A DNA stretch of 64,000 bases, taken from NCBI RefSeq assembly GCF_014874095.1, contig NZ_JADBEB010000001.1, positions 4,154,001 through 4,218,000 of the forward strand, in the 5' to 3' direction. Positions within the stretch are counted from its first letter, which is position 1. Every line of letters starts with the position of its first letter. This DNA comes from Plantactinospora soyae. Lineage in GTDB: Bacteria > Actinomycetota > Actinomycetes > Mycobacteriales > Micromonosporaceae. A model generated the notes under the pieces. It was not told where the DNA came from. It made no database searches and saw only the letters and a list, made by a program, of their open reading frames with translations. The position numbers were made by a program, and so were the translations under genes. Below are positions 26,594 to 34,722 of the stretch, one piece after another.

Positions 26594-26609
26594 TACTACA
26601 GCCGTAGAA
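26594..26609. promoter_or_regulatory. Probable TetR operator 2
   Basis: TACTAC-AGCC-GTAGAA is a near-perfect repeat of operator 1 (one half-site mismatch), exactly 21 bases downstream. That is two helical turns, so two regulator dimers would bind the same DNA face. It lies just before the tetR ribosome-binding site (GAAGGAGG), consistent with autoregulation. Confidence 0.65.
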
Positions 26610-26630
26610 GAGCCTGGTGAAGGAGGGCGG

Positions 26631-27476
26631 ATGGCTGTCCGGCGGGACCGGTTCGCCGTCATCACCGACGCCGCGATCGAACTCCTGGCGGAACTCGGCA
26701 TGCGGGGCCTGACCCACCGGGCGGTCGACGCCCGCGCCGGACTGCCGCTCGGTTCCACGTCGGCGTACTTCCGGACCAGGAAGGCGCTCATCGAGGCGGT
26801 CGTACGCCGACTCGCCGACCTCGACCGGGCCGACCTCGAAGCCACCGAACTCCCCACCGAGGAGCCGACGACCCCCGGATCGGCGGGCCCAGCATCGCCG
26901 GCCCCAGCATCGGCGGGCCCAGCATCGGCGACTGCCGGATCGGCTGTCTCCATCAGCGGAACGGAACCGCTCGGTCCCCGGGACCTCGACCTGCTCGCCG
27001 GCCGGATCGCCGGCCTGCTCGACCAGTGGCTGACCGTCGGCCGTACCCGGACGCTGGCCCGGTACGCCTGCCTGCTGGAGGCCACCCACCACCCCGAACT
27101 GCGGGACATCCTGGCGTACGGGACCGCCTCCCGGACCCAGGCCCGTGCGCTGCTCAGCCGGGCGGGTGCGGCAGATCCGGAGCAGCGCGGCAACCACCTC
27201 GTGGCCTGCGTCGACGGCCTGCTCTTCGACCGCCTCGTCGGCGCCGGTTCTCTCACCGCCCCGGCGCCGGGCAGCGAGCAGAGCCGCCGCGACCTTCACC
27301 AGGCCGTCCGGACCGTCCTCTTCGCGATGGCCGGCATCGACCCCGGGTCGACCGGCACCGAGCCCCCGTCGACCGCTGATCCCCCGTCGACCGGCACCGG
27401 CACCGGTACCGGCGCCCCGCCGACCGCTGACCTCCCGCCGACCGGCGCCTCGACCGGCGCCTCGACCGGTCGCTGA
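26631..27476 (+). CDS. TetR family transcriptional regulator with low-complexity insert and tail
   Basis: 281-residue regulator. The HTH is in residues 8-50 (ITDAAIELLAELGMRGLTHRAVDARAGLPLGSTSAYF). The ligand-binding domain resumes near residue 105 and contains ARYACLLEATHHPELRDIL and ACVDGLLFDRLV. Two unusual low-complexity stretches are present: an Ala/Pro/Ser/Gly insert (residues 80-105) made by 15-bp tandem repeats, and a Thr/Gly/Pro tail of about 45 residues. A typical TetR of this type has about 190-210 residues. It likely represses the divergent monooxygenase and itself through the two 16-bp operators. Confidence 0.9.
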   Translation: MAVRRDRFAVITDAAIELLAELGMRGLTHRAVDARAGLPLGSTSAYFRTRKALIEAVVRRLADLDRADLEATELPTEEPTTPGSAGPASPAPASAGPASATAGSAVSISGTEPLGPRDLDLLAGRIAGLLDQWLTVGRTRTLARYACLLEATHHPELRDILAYGTASRTQARALLSRAGAADPEQRGNHLVACVDGLLFDRLVGAGSLTAPAPGSEQSRRDLHQAVRTVLFAMAGIDPGSTGTEPPSTADPPSTGTGTGTGAPPTADLPPTGASTGASTGR

Positions 27477-27522
27477 GCCGGGGACGGCCAACCGGAGGAC
27501 CGGGTGATCAGGACCGGCGACG

Positions 27523-27681
27523 TCACCGACCGGGTACGCCGGGCAGCCACGCCGATCGTCGACCCGCTCGGCGGCGGGAGCGGCGCCCGTCCGGAACGTC
27601 CCGCCGGGCGGCGAGGATGGCGGCGGCACAGGTGCTGAGCACGATGCCGGCGAACGGCAGGTACTTCGTCACGGATCTCAC
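27523..27681 (-). CDS. Small single-helix membrane protein at the end of the formate dehydrogenase operon
   Basis: 52-residue protein missed by size-limited gene finders. Its GTG start overlaps the NrfD-like stop by 4 bases (27678-27681) and is preceded by GGAGGCGACGACC, a good ribosome-binding site. It begins MRSVTKYLPFAGIVLSTCAA, a membrane helix (about residues 8-25) with one Cys, followed by a strongly basic cytoplasmic tail (RRDVPDGRRSRRRAGRR). The position suggests an accessory subunit or assembly factor of the membrane complex. The family is not recognised; the call rests on coupling, ribosome-binding site and topology. Confidence 0.6.
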   Translation of the reverse strand: MRSVTKYLPFAGIVLSTCAAAILAARRDVPDGRRSRRRAGRRSAWLPGVPGR

Positions 27682-28703
27682 GGTCGTCGCCTCCGCCGTC
27701 CGGTGCGGGCTTCCAGCCGCTTCCGCTGCGGCGTCACGGTGTACTTCGGGTCCCGGGCCGAGGCCAGACCGGCCTGGAAGATCCCGAACCGGAGGCAGAT
27801 GGAACCCGCGAGCATCGCCGCCGCGCCCACCCTCGTCGCCACCCGGCTCCGTACCGGAATGGTCAGGGCCAGGGCGCCGCCGGCCACCAGCAGGCGGCTG
27901 GTCCGCAGCAGCGCGCCACCGAGACCCTGGCGCAGCGGCTCGGCCACCATGCCGAGCCGACGCTCCATCCGGCTGGCCGTCGCCAGTTCGGTGACGGCGC
28001 CGAGCAGGGCGGCGCGGCGGGCCGGGCCGGCCTCCGACTCCGGCGCCACGAGCAGGCCGAGCGCGCCGGCCGAGGCTGCGGCCGAGCCCACGAAGAGGAC
28101 CGGCAGTTCCCGGTACGCCTCGTGCCAGACCGGCATGGCGGTGTCGGAGACCAGCGTCGCCGTGTACGAGGCGACGGCCGGGCCGAGGACGCCGGCGCCG
28201 AGGGTGCCGAGCCGGCCGAGCCGGGGCAGCCACCCGGTTACGGCACTTCCGGCGGCGAGCATCGCGAGCGGGCCGTACCCGGCCAGTAGCCAGGAACCGA
28301 TGTTCATCGGCGAGGTCACCTTGACCACCCGGAGCATGTGGAGAAAGCGTTCGGGGCGGCCCAGGTCGTGCACCAGCGAGTAGAGCGATCCGGTGAGGGC
28401 GACGGCGGCACCGGCCTTGAGCCCCCGGGCCAGGTGCGGCCGGCCGGTGAGTTCGGCGGCGGCGGCCAGCGTCGAGGAGGCGCCGGCCAGCCCGCCGAAG
28501 AACAGGTAGCCGGCGATGTCGGCCGCCTCCCAGGGCGGCGCCTTGAGCACAGGTTGGCCGTAGTACGACCGGAACTCGGCCTTGGCCACCATCAGCCGCT
28601 CGCCGCGTTGCCGGCGCTCCGGCCGCCCGGCCGAGCCGATCAGGGCGTCCCGTTCCACCGGCAGGTCGACCGAGGTGTCGAGTCGGACATCGGTGTGGCT
28701 CAT
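27678..28703 (-). CDS. NrfD/PsrC-type membrane subunit of formate dehydrogenase
   Basis: 341-residue integral membrane protein of the polysulfide reductase NrfD family, the quinone-interacting subunit replacing cytochrome b in many actinobacterial formate dehydrogenases. After a 60-residue hydrophilic N-terminus (FRSYYGQPVLKAPPWEA is characteristic), about eight membrane helices follow; HDLGRPERFLHMLRVVKVTSPMNIGSW is the family signature. It is 97 bases downstream of the iron-sulfur subunit gene. Electrons from formate would pass through the iron-sulfur subunit to menaquinone here. Confidence 0.9.
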   Translation of the reverse strand: MSHTDVRLDTSVDLPVERDALIGSAGRPERRQRGERLMVAKAEFRSYYGQPVLKAPPWEAADIAGYLFFGGLAGASSTLAAAAELTGRPHLARGLKAGAAVALTGSLYSLVHDLGRPERFLHMLRVVKVTSPMNIGSWLLAGYGPLAMLAAGSAVTGWLPRLGRLGTLGAGVLGPAVASYTATLVSDTAMPVWHEAYRELPVLFVGSAAASAGALGLLVAPESEAGPARRAALLGAVTELATASRMERRLGMVAEPLRQGLGGALLRTSRLLVAGGALALTIPVRSRVATRVGAAAMLAGSICLRFGIFQAGLASARDPKYTVTPQRKRLEARTGRRRRRP

Positions 28704-28800
28704 GCCATCTCCTCGCAGTGCCGGTCACTGTGCCCGCCGCCGTGCTCGTCGACGTCAGGCGCTTCGGAACCGAGCCGGCGGAATCGCCCGCCGCGCCCGC

Positions 28801-29772
28801 TCACCGGCGGGCTCCCGGAACGGCGACGGCGACGAGGACGGCCAGCAGGCCCACGGCGGCCAGCCCGGCCCGCCGCCACATCGCGGGCAGGTCCCGGGTG
28901 GTGACGACCGGATCCGGCGGCAGGCCGTAGACCTCGGGCTCGTCGAGCAGCAGGAAGAACGCGCCGGCACCGCCGACCCCGTCGTTCGGGTCGGCGCCGT
29001 AGAGCCGGGCGCTGGTCACCCCGGCGTCGTGCAGGTCCCGTACCCGACCGGCGGCCCGCTCGCGAAGCTCGGAGAGTTCGCCGAACTGGATCGAGTCGGT
29101 GGGGCAGCTCTTGGCACAGGCGGGCTCCTGGCCGACCGAGAGCCGGTCGTAGCAGAGGGTGCACTTCGAGACCAGCCCGTTCGAGGGGCGCTTGTCGATC
29201 ACCCCGTACGGGCAGGCCGGTACGCAGTAACCGCAGCCGTTGCAGATGTCCTCCTGCACCACCACCGTGCCGAACTCGGTCCGGAACAACGAGCCGGTCG
29301 GGCAGACGTCCAGACACGCGGCGTGGGTGCAGTGCTTGCACACGTCGGAGGACATCAACCAGCGGAAGTCCATCTCGGCCGCGGCGGCGACGTGTCCGTC
29401 CGGCGGTGCCGCGGCGGGCATGCCGAGCGAGACCGCCGTGCGTCCGCCGGCCGAGCGGAGCAGGTCGGGCGGCAGCTCGGTCGGGGCCAGGTGGGTCTCC
29501 TGCCGGCCGAGGCGGCGGGGCTGCTCGATGAAGGCGACGTGCCGCCAACTGTTGGCACCGAGGCTGCCGGTGTTGTCGTACGACATGCCGGTGAAGAGCA
29601 GCCCGTCCTCCGGGACCGCGTTCCACTCCTTGCACGCCACCTCACACGCCTTGCAGCCGATGCAGACGCTGGTGTCGGTGAAGAAGCCGACCCGTTCCGG
29701 GGGTTCGACGTAGCCTCCGGCGGTGGCCGGATCCCGCTCCCCGCCGGTCCCCTCGCGCAGATCGAGTGCCAT
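28801..29772 (-). CDS. Formate dehydrogenase iron-sulfur subunit (four 4Fe-4S)
   Basis: 323-residue electron-transfer subunit with sixteen Cys in four ferredoxin-like motifs: CIGCKACEVAC, CKHCTHAACLDVC, CNGCGYCVPAC and CTLCYDRLSVGQEPACAKSC. A single hydrophobic helix near the C-terminus (about residues 300-320, GLAAVGLLAVLVAVAV) anchors it in the membrane, as in FdnH. It lies 6 bases after the catalytic subunit gene, so it is co-translated with it. Confidence 0.93.
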   Translation of the reverse strand: MALDLREGTGGERDPATAGGYVEPPERVGFFTDTSVCIGCKACEVACKEWNAVPEDGLLFTGMSYDNTGSLGANSWRHVAFIEQPRRLGRQETHLAPTELPPDLLRSAGGRTAVSLGMPAAAPPDGHVAAAAEMDFRWLMSSDVCKHCTHAACLDVCPTGSLFRTEFGTVVVQEDICNGCGYCVPACPYGVIDKRPSNGLVSKCTLCYDRLSVGQEPACAKSCPTDSIQFGELSELRERAAGRVRDLHDAGVTSARLYGADPNDGVGGAGAFFLLLDEPEVYGLPPDPVVTTRDLPAMWRRAGLAAVGLLAVLVAVAVPGARR

Positions 29773-29778
29773 TGCTGC

Positions 29779-32700
29779 TCACGCCTCCGTTCCGGTGCGT
29801 TCGGTGATCCCGGCCCGGCGCTGGTAGTCCCGGACCAGCGCCAGCCGGTCCGTCCCGCGTGGCCGGCGCCCCGGGCGGATGTCCGCCGACAGCGCCTTGC
29901 TCTCCTGGATGTGCGAGTTGGGGTCGAGCGAGATCGAGGTGAGTTCGTTGGCGGCGTCGCCCCGGCTGTAGCCGTTCGGTCCCCAGTGGAACGGCAGCCC
30001 GATCTGGTGGATGATCCGCCCGTCGACGTGCAGCGGCGCCACCCGCTCGGTGACCAGGACCCGGGCCTCGATCGCGCTGCGGGCGGTGACGATGGTGGCC
30101 CAGTCGGCGTGCACGAGACCCCGCTCGGCGGCCAGTTCGGGGGAGACCTCGCAGAAGAACTCCGGTTGCAGCTCGGCCAGGTACGGCGTGTGCCGGCTCA
30201 TCCCGCCCGCCGTGAAGTGCTCGGTCAGCCGGTAGGTGGTGACCACGTACGGGAAGATCTGCGCGCCGCGCTGGGAGCCGTTCGGGTGGTACCGGTTGAG
30301 GTCGTGCGGCCGGAGCAGCCGGGCCGGATTGCGCTGCTGGCGGTAGAGCAGGTTGTCCATCGGGGAGTCCTGCGGCTCGTAGTGGGTGGGCATCGGCCCG
30401 TCGCCCACCCCGGTCGGCGCGTAGAGCCAGCCGAGCCCGTCGGCCTGCATGATGAAGGCGTCGGTGCCACGCAGTGCGGCGATTCCCCGGGCGCCCTCCG
30501 GCGGCTGGTAGTCCGGTCGCTTCGTCGGCTCGAAGTCGGGTACGTCGTACCCGGTCCATCGGCCGGCCTCGTCGTCCCACCAGACGAACTTCTTGCGTTC
30601 GCTCCACGGTGTGCCGTCCGGTCGGGCGGAGGCCCGGTTGTAGAGCATCCGGCGGTTCGCCGGCCAGGCCCAGGCCCACTCGGGGGAGACCCAGTGCTGC
30701 TCCTCCGCCGGTTTGCGCCGCGCGGCCTGGTTCACCCCGTCCTTGTAGACCCCGCAGTAGATCCAGCAGCCGCAGGCGGTCGAGCCGTCGTCGCGCAGTT
30801 CGGGGTACTCGGAGAGCGGCCGGCCGTCGGCGTCCCAACCGTTGATCTCGGCGAGCACCGCCTCGGCGCTCGGCTCGGCGGTCGAGCCGCTCGTCGGGTA
30901 GTCCCAGGTCAGGTCGAGGATCGGCCGATCCATCGGATCTGTCGAACCGGCCAGTTTCTGCCGGATGATCCGGCCCAGGTGGTACATGAACCACAGGTCG
31001 CTGCGCCGGTCGTCGGCCGGCTCCACGGCCTGGTGGTGCCATTGCAGCAACCGGTTGGTGTTGGTGAAGCTGCCGGCCTTCTCGGTGTGCGCGGCGGCCG
31101 GCAGTACGAAGACCTCCGTGCCGATCCGTTCGGTGACCAGCTCGCCCGATTCGATCTCGGGGCCGTCCTTCCACCAGGTGGCGCTCTCGATCATGGTGAG
31201 GTCCCGGACGACCAGCCAGTCCAGGTTGGCCATCCCGAACCGCTGCATCCGGGCGTTCGCCGAGCCGACCGCCGGGTTCTCCCCGAGCAGGAAGTAGCCC
31301 TTGCAGGTGCCGCCGAGCTGTTCCAGCGTGGTGTCGTAGTGGGAGTGGCTGCCGGTGATTCGGGGCAGGTAGTTGAAGCAGAAGTCGTTCTCGGGCTGGG
31401 CGACCGGCCCCCACCAGGCCTTGAGCAGGCTCACCGTGTAGGCCCGCATGTTCGCCCAGAACCCCTTGCGGGCGGCGTCCGCGACGATGAAGTCGTCGAG
31501 GGTCTGTGCCTTGTGCGCGTGCGGCATCGGGATGTAGCCGGGCAGCAGGTTGAACAGGGTCGGGATGTCGGTAGAGCCCTGGATGCTGGCGTGCCCGCGC
31601 AGTGCCTGGATGCCGCCGCCGGGCCGGCCGATGTTGCCCAGCAGCAGTTGCAGGATGCTGGCCGAGCGGATGAACTGCGAACCGTCGGTGTGCTGGGTCC
31701 AGCCGACCGCGTAGACGAACTCGCTGGTGCGTTCGGGCCCGGAGTTGTCGACCAGGTGCCGGCAGACCTCGGCGAAGACCTCCGGTGGGATGCCGCAGAT
31801 CCGTTCCACCATCTCCGGGGTGTAGCGGGAGAAGTGCCGCTTGAGGATCTGGTAGACGCAGCGGGGGTCCTGCAGCGTCGGGTCCCGCCGGGGTTGGCCG
31901 TCCAGCGCGGCGCTGCCGGAGCCGTGCTTCTCACCCTGGCCGGATCCGTGCTCGCCGGTGTCGCGTCCGGGGGAACCGGGCCGGTCGATCTGGGCCGCCT
32001 GCCGGGCCATGTACTGGTTGTCGCGCTCGCCGCTGGCCGAGACCAACTGGACGCCCTCGTACTGCCAGGTCTCCTCGGCGTACTGGTGGCCGTTCGGGTC
32101 GAAGCCGGAGAAGAGCCCGTCCAGGTCCTCGGTGTCCTGGAACTGCTCGTTGATGATCGTGGAGGCGTTCGTGTACGCCAGCACGTACTCCCGGAAGTCC
32201 TTCTCCTCGGTCAGTACGTGGTTGATGATCCCGCCGAGGAAGGCGACATCGGTGCCGGCGCGGATCGGCACGAACAGGTCGGCCAGGGCGCTGGTCCGGG
32301 TGAACCGGGGGTCGACGTGGATCACCGTGGCGCCCCGGGCCTTGGCCGCCAGCACCCACTGGAAGCCCACCGGGTGCGCCTCGGCGAAGTTGGAACCCTC
32401 GATCACGATGCAGTCGGCGTGCTGCATGTCCTGCATGAAGGTGGTGGCGCCGCCGCGCCCGAACGACGTACCGAGGCCGATCACCGTGGAGCTGTGGCAG
32501 ATCCGGGCCTGGTTCTCCACCTGGACGACCCCGAGCGCGGAGAACAGCTTCTTGATCAGGTAGTTCTCCTCGTTGTCCAGTGTCGCGCCGCCCAGGCTGG
32601 CGATTCCCATCGTCCGGGCCAGCAGGCCGCCGTCCTCCTCCTCCCACTGCCAGGTTTCCCGCCGGGTCCGGATCACCCGGTCGGCGATCATGTCCATCGC

Positions 32701-33063
32701 GGTGGCCAGGTCGAGGTCCTGCCACTGGGTGCCGTGCGGCGGGCGGTAGCGGACCTTGTCCAACCGGTTCGAGGCGGTGGTCAGTTGCAGCGAGGCGGCA
32801 CCCTTCGGACAGAGTCGCCCCCGGCTCACCGGCGAGTCGGGATCTCCCTCGATCTGCACGACCCGCTCGTCGCGGACGTACACGTTCTGCGCGCAGCCCA
32901 CGGCGCAGTAGGGGCAGACGGACTTGACCACCCGATCCGCGGTGGCGGTGCGGGCCTGGAGGGTGTCGCTCTGCGGCGACTTCACCGAGGCTGCCCGGCC
33001 GGTCCGGTCCGCCCCGGTGAGCTGGCGCCACACCGGCCACGAACCGATCGGAATCTGGGGCAC
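29779..33063 (-). CDS. Formate dehydrogenase catalytic subunit, Mo/W-bisMGD, Cys-type
   Basis: 1094-residue molybdopterin oxidoreductase. Residues 45-75 hold the N-terminal 4Fe-4S motif (CPYCAVGCAQNVYV with a further Cys in RLCPKGA). The metal-ligand position in ENQARICHSSTV is encoded TGC, so this is a cysteine, not selenocysteine, enzyme. NRLLQWHHQAVEP and the C-terminal dinucleotide-binding domain (ATIVTARSAIEARV) follow the FdnG/FdhA pattern. No twin-arginine signal is present at the N-terminus, unlike E. coli FdnG, so the site may face the cytoplasm. A polar insert near residues 365-400 is rich in Gly/Ser/His/Asp. It catalyses formate oxidation to CO2. Confidence 0.92.
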   Translation of the reverse strand: MPQIPIGSWPVWRQLTGADRTGRAASVKSPQSDTLQARTATADRVVKSVCPYCAVGCAQNVYVRDERVVQIEGDPDSPVSRGRLCPKGAASLQLTTASNRLDKVRYRPPHGTQWQDLDLATAMDMIADRVIRTRRETWQWEEEDGGLLARTMGIASLGGATLDNEENYLIKKLFSALGVVQVENQARICHSSTVIGLGTSFGRGGATTFMQDMQHADCIVIEGSNFAEAHPVGFQWVLAAKARGATVIHVDPRFTRTSALADLFVPIRAGTDVAFLGGIINHVLTEEKDFREYVLAYTNASTIINEQFQDTEDLDGLFSGFDPNGHQYAEETWQYEGVQLVSASGERDNQYMARQAAQIDRPGSPGRDTGEHGSGQGEKHGSGSAALDGQPRRDPTLQDPRCVYQILKRHFSRYTPEMVERICGIPPEVFAEVCRHLVDNSGPERTSEFVYAVGWTQHTDGSQFIRSASILQLLLGNIGRPGGGIQALRGHASIQGSTDIPTLFNLLPGYIPMPHAHKAQTLDDFIVADAARKGFWANMRAYTVSLLKAWWGPVAQPENDFCFNYLPRITGSHSHYDTTLEQLGGTCKGYFLLGENPAVGSANARMQRFGMANLDWLVVRDLTMIESATWWKDGPEIESGELVTERIGTEVFVLPAAAHTEKAGSFTNTNRLLQWHHQAVEPADDRRSDLWFMYHLGRIIRQKLAGSTDPMDRPILDLTWDYPTSGSTAEPSAEAVLAEINGWDADGRPLSEYPELRDDGSTACGCWIYCGVYKDGVNQAARRKPAEEQHWVSPEWAWAWPANRRMLYNRASARPDGTPWSERKKFVWWDDEAGRWTGYDVPDFEPTKRPDYQPPEGARGIAALRGTDAFIMQADGLGWLYAPTGVGDGPMPTHYEPQDSPMDNLLYRQQRNPARLLRPHDLNRYHPNGSQRGAQIFPYVVTTYRLTEHFTAGGMSRHTPYLAELQPEFFCEVSPELAAERGLVHADWATIVTARSAIEARVLVTERVAPLHVDGRIIHQIGLPFHWGPNGYSRGDAANELTSISLDPNSHIQESKALSADIRPGRRPRGTDRLALVRDYQRRAGITERTGTEA

Positions 33064-33126
33064 GGCAGGCTCCTGTCCTCGATGGCTGTCCGGGGGCGCG
33101 GGTCGGGGCTCGGGCGGCGGTCCGGG

Positions 33127-33417
33127 TTACCGGCCCGGCCGGTTCGGCCGGTCGTCGCGGGCCCGGGTCCGAATCCAGTCGTGCACCGGTCCGGCCGGAG
33201 GCGGCGGCGCCTCGCGCGGGTTGACCAGGCACTGGGTCCGGGACGGCAGGATCCCCGGGCGCTCGCGCTGCGCCCTGGTCACCGTGCCGCCGCCGTCGGC
33301 CGGGATCCCGGTTCCGATCAGGTACGCCTGACCGGGTGGGATGCCCAGCGTCGCGCCGATCTCCTGGTAGCTCCGACCGAGCCCGATCAGGTGCAGCACC
33401 GCCGCCTTGCTCGCCAT
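33127..33417 (-). CDS. Small helix-turn-helix protein preceding the formate dehydrogenase genes
   Basis: 96-residue protein. Residues 3-32 form a helix-turn-helix of the resolvase/sigma-like type (KAAVLHLIGLGRSYQEIGATLGIPPGQAYLI). The C-terminal half is Pro/Arg-rich and may be disordered. The ATG at 33417 follows GGGAGGCGGC. It is 63 bases upstream of the catalytic subunit gene and the first gene of the operon, so it may be an operon-specific regulator. Similar short proteins precede fdh genes in other actinomycetes, from memory. Confidence 0.7.
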   Translation of the reverse strand: MASKAAVLHLIGLGRSYQEIGATLGIPPGQAYLIGTGIPADGGGTVTRAQRERPGILPSRTQCLVNPREAPPPPAGPVHDWIRTRARDDRPNRPGR

Positions 33418-33538
33418 GCCGCCTCCCGTCGGGCTCCGGGCCGGCGTCCCAGCACCGCCGACCAGCAACTGCCAATAAGCCTCTCATTTCGCCTATATCG
33501 GTGCAGCCGGTTTGGCCCTGCTGGTGCCACGTACAACG

Positions 33539-33573
33539 CCGGTACCGGCCGGGGAAGCCTCGGCCGGTACCGG
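33539..33573. terminator. Terminator hairpin after the GST gene
   Basis: Perfect 13-base stem CCGGTACCGGCCG / CGGCCGGTACCGG with a 9-base loop, 15 bases beyond the GST stop codon on the minus strand. It insulates the formate dehydrogenase operon promoter, which must lie in 33418-33538; TATAGG on the minus strand near 33493-33498 is a possible -10. Confidence 0.75.
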
Positions 33574-33587
33574 TGGGAGATCGGCGG

Positions 33588-34616
33588 TCAGTCCGCCAGC
33601 GGGGTGTGCCCGGCCGGAACGGTCTCGTTGGCCCGGGTCGGTGCCGGCGGGCTGCCGGCGCCGAAGGGGCGTCCGCCGAGCGCCTCCCGACCGTGCGGGT
33701 CAAGCCAGTTGGACAGGTCCGGGCCCTCCGGCACGACGCCGCTCGGATTGATGTCCCGGTGCACCTCGTAGTAGTGCCGCTTGATGTCGTCGAAGTCGAT
33801 GGTGTCGCCGAACCCCGGCGTCTGGAACAGGTCCCGGGCGTACGCCCACAGCACCGGCTGCTCGGTGAGCTTCTGCCGGTTGCACTTGAAGTGGCCGTGG
33901 TAGACGGCGTCGAACCGGACCAGCGTGGTGAAGAGCCGGACGTCGGCCTCGGTGATGGTGTCGCCGACCAGGTAGCGCTGGTCCGCCAGCCGGGCCGACA
34001 GCCAGTCGAGCCGGTTGAAGAGCCGGTGGTACGCCTTCGCGTACGCCTCCTGGCTGCCGGCGAAGCCGCACCGGTAGACCCCGTTGTTCACGTCGGCGAA
34101 GACCACGCCGTTCACCTCGTCGATCTCGGCCCGCAGCGCCTCGGGATAGAGGTCGGGAGCGCCGGACCGGTGGTGCGCCCGCCACTGCGTCGACAGGTCG
34201 AGGGTGATCTGGGCGTAGTCGTTCGTCACCACCTGCCCGGTCGGTACGTCCACGATCGCCGGCACGGTGATCCCGCGCTCGTACCCGGGGAACCGGGCGA
34301 AGAACGCCTCCTGGAGGCGCTCGATGCCGAGCACCGGATCGCGACCTCCGGGGTCGAGGTCGAAGGTCCAGCTCCGGGCGTCGTGGGTCGGCCCGGCTAC
34401 CCCCATCGACAGCACGTCCTCCAGGCCGAGCAGCCGGCGGACGATGATGACCCGGTTCGCCCACGGGCAGGCCCGACTCACCACCAGCCGGTACCGGCCG
34501 GGCTCCACCGGGTAGCCGTCCCGCCCGTCGCTGGTGATCCGGGTCGCGATGTAGCGCTGGTCGCGGGTGAACTCCCCGCCGGGATTGACGTAGCTGCCGT
34601 CTTTGCTGTTCGACAT
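33588..34616 (-). CDS. Xi-class glutathione S-transferase / glutathionyl- (mycothiol-) hydroquinone reductase
   Basis: 342-residue protein of the YqjG/ECM4 xi-GST family. The catalytic Cys50 is in VVSRACPWANRVIIVR, and the conserved SYVNPGGEFTRDQRYI start, TVPAIVD and ADVRLFTTLVRFDAVYHGHFKCN are diagnostic. These enzymes reduce glutathionyl-hydroquinones. Actinomycetes use mycothiol rather than glutathione, so the physiological thiol is uncertain. Single gene with its own terminator; the ATG at 34616 was chosen from the family start. Confidence 0.92.
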   Translation of the reverse strand: MSNSKDGSYVNPGGEFTRDQRYIATRITSDGRDGYPVEPGRYRLVVSRACPWANRVIIVRRLLGLEDVLSMGVAGPTHDARSWTFDLDPGGRDPVLGIERLQEAFFARFPGYERGITVPAIVDVPTGQVVTNDYAQITLDLSTQWRAHHRSGAPDLYPEALRAEIDEVNGVVFADVNNGVYRCGFAGSQEAYAKAYHRLFNRLDWLSARLADQRYLVGDTITEADVRLFTTLVRFDAVYHGHFKCNRQKLTEQPVLWAYARDLFQTPGFGDTIDFDDIKRHYYEVHRDINPSGVVPEGPDLSNWLDPHGREALGGRPFGAGSPPAPTRANETVPAGHTPLAD

Positions 34617-34722
34617 GCCCCCATCGTTCCCCAGCCACCCCGCCGCGCAACCGCCGACCCGGGCCACCGGACCCGGCGAAGGGCCGCTCCGACCGGGGCT
34701 GACCGGCCCGTCGCCGTGCTGG

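Noticed and set aside
28582-33771. A 1729-codon open frame on the plus strand opposite the formate dehydrogenase genes
   Set aside because: It is antisense to three well-supported genes, has no family motifs, and its composition (Arg, Pro, Gly, Val, His) is what high-GC antisense frames give.
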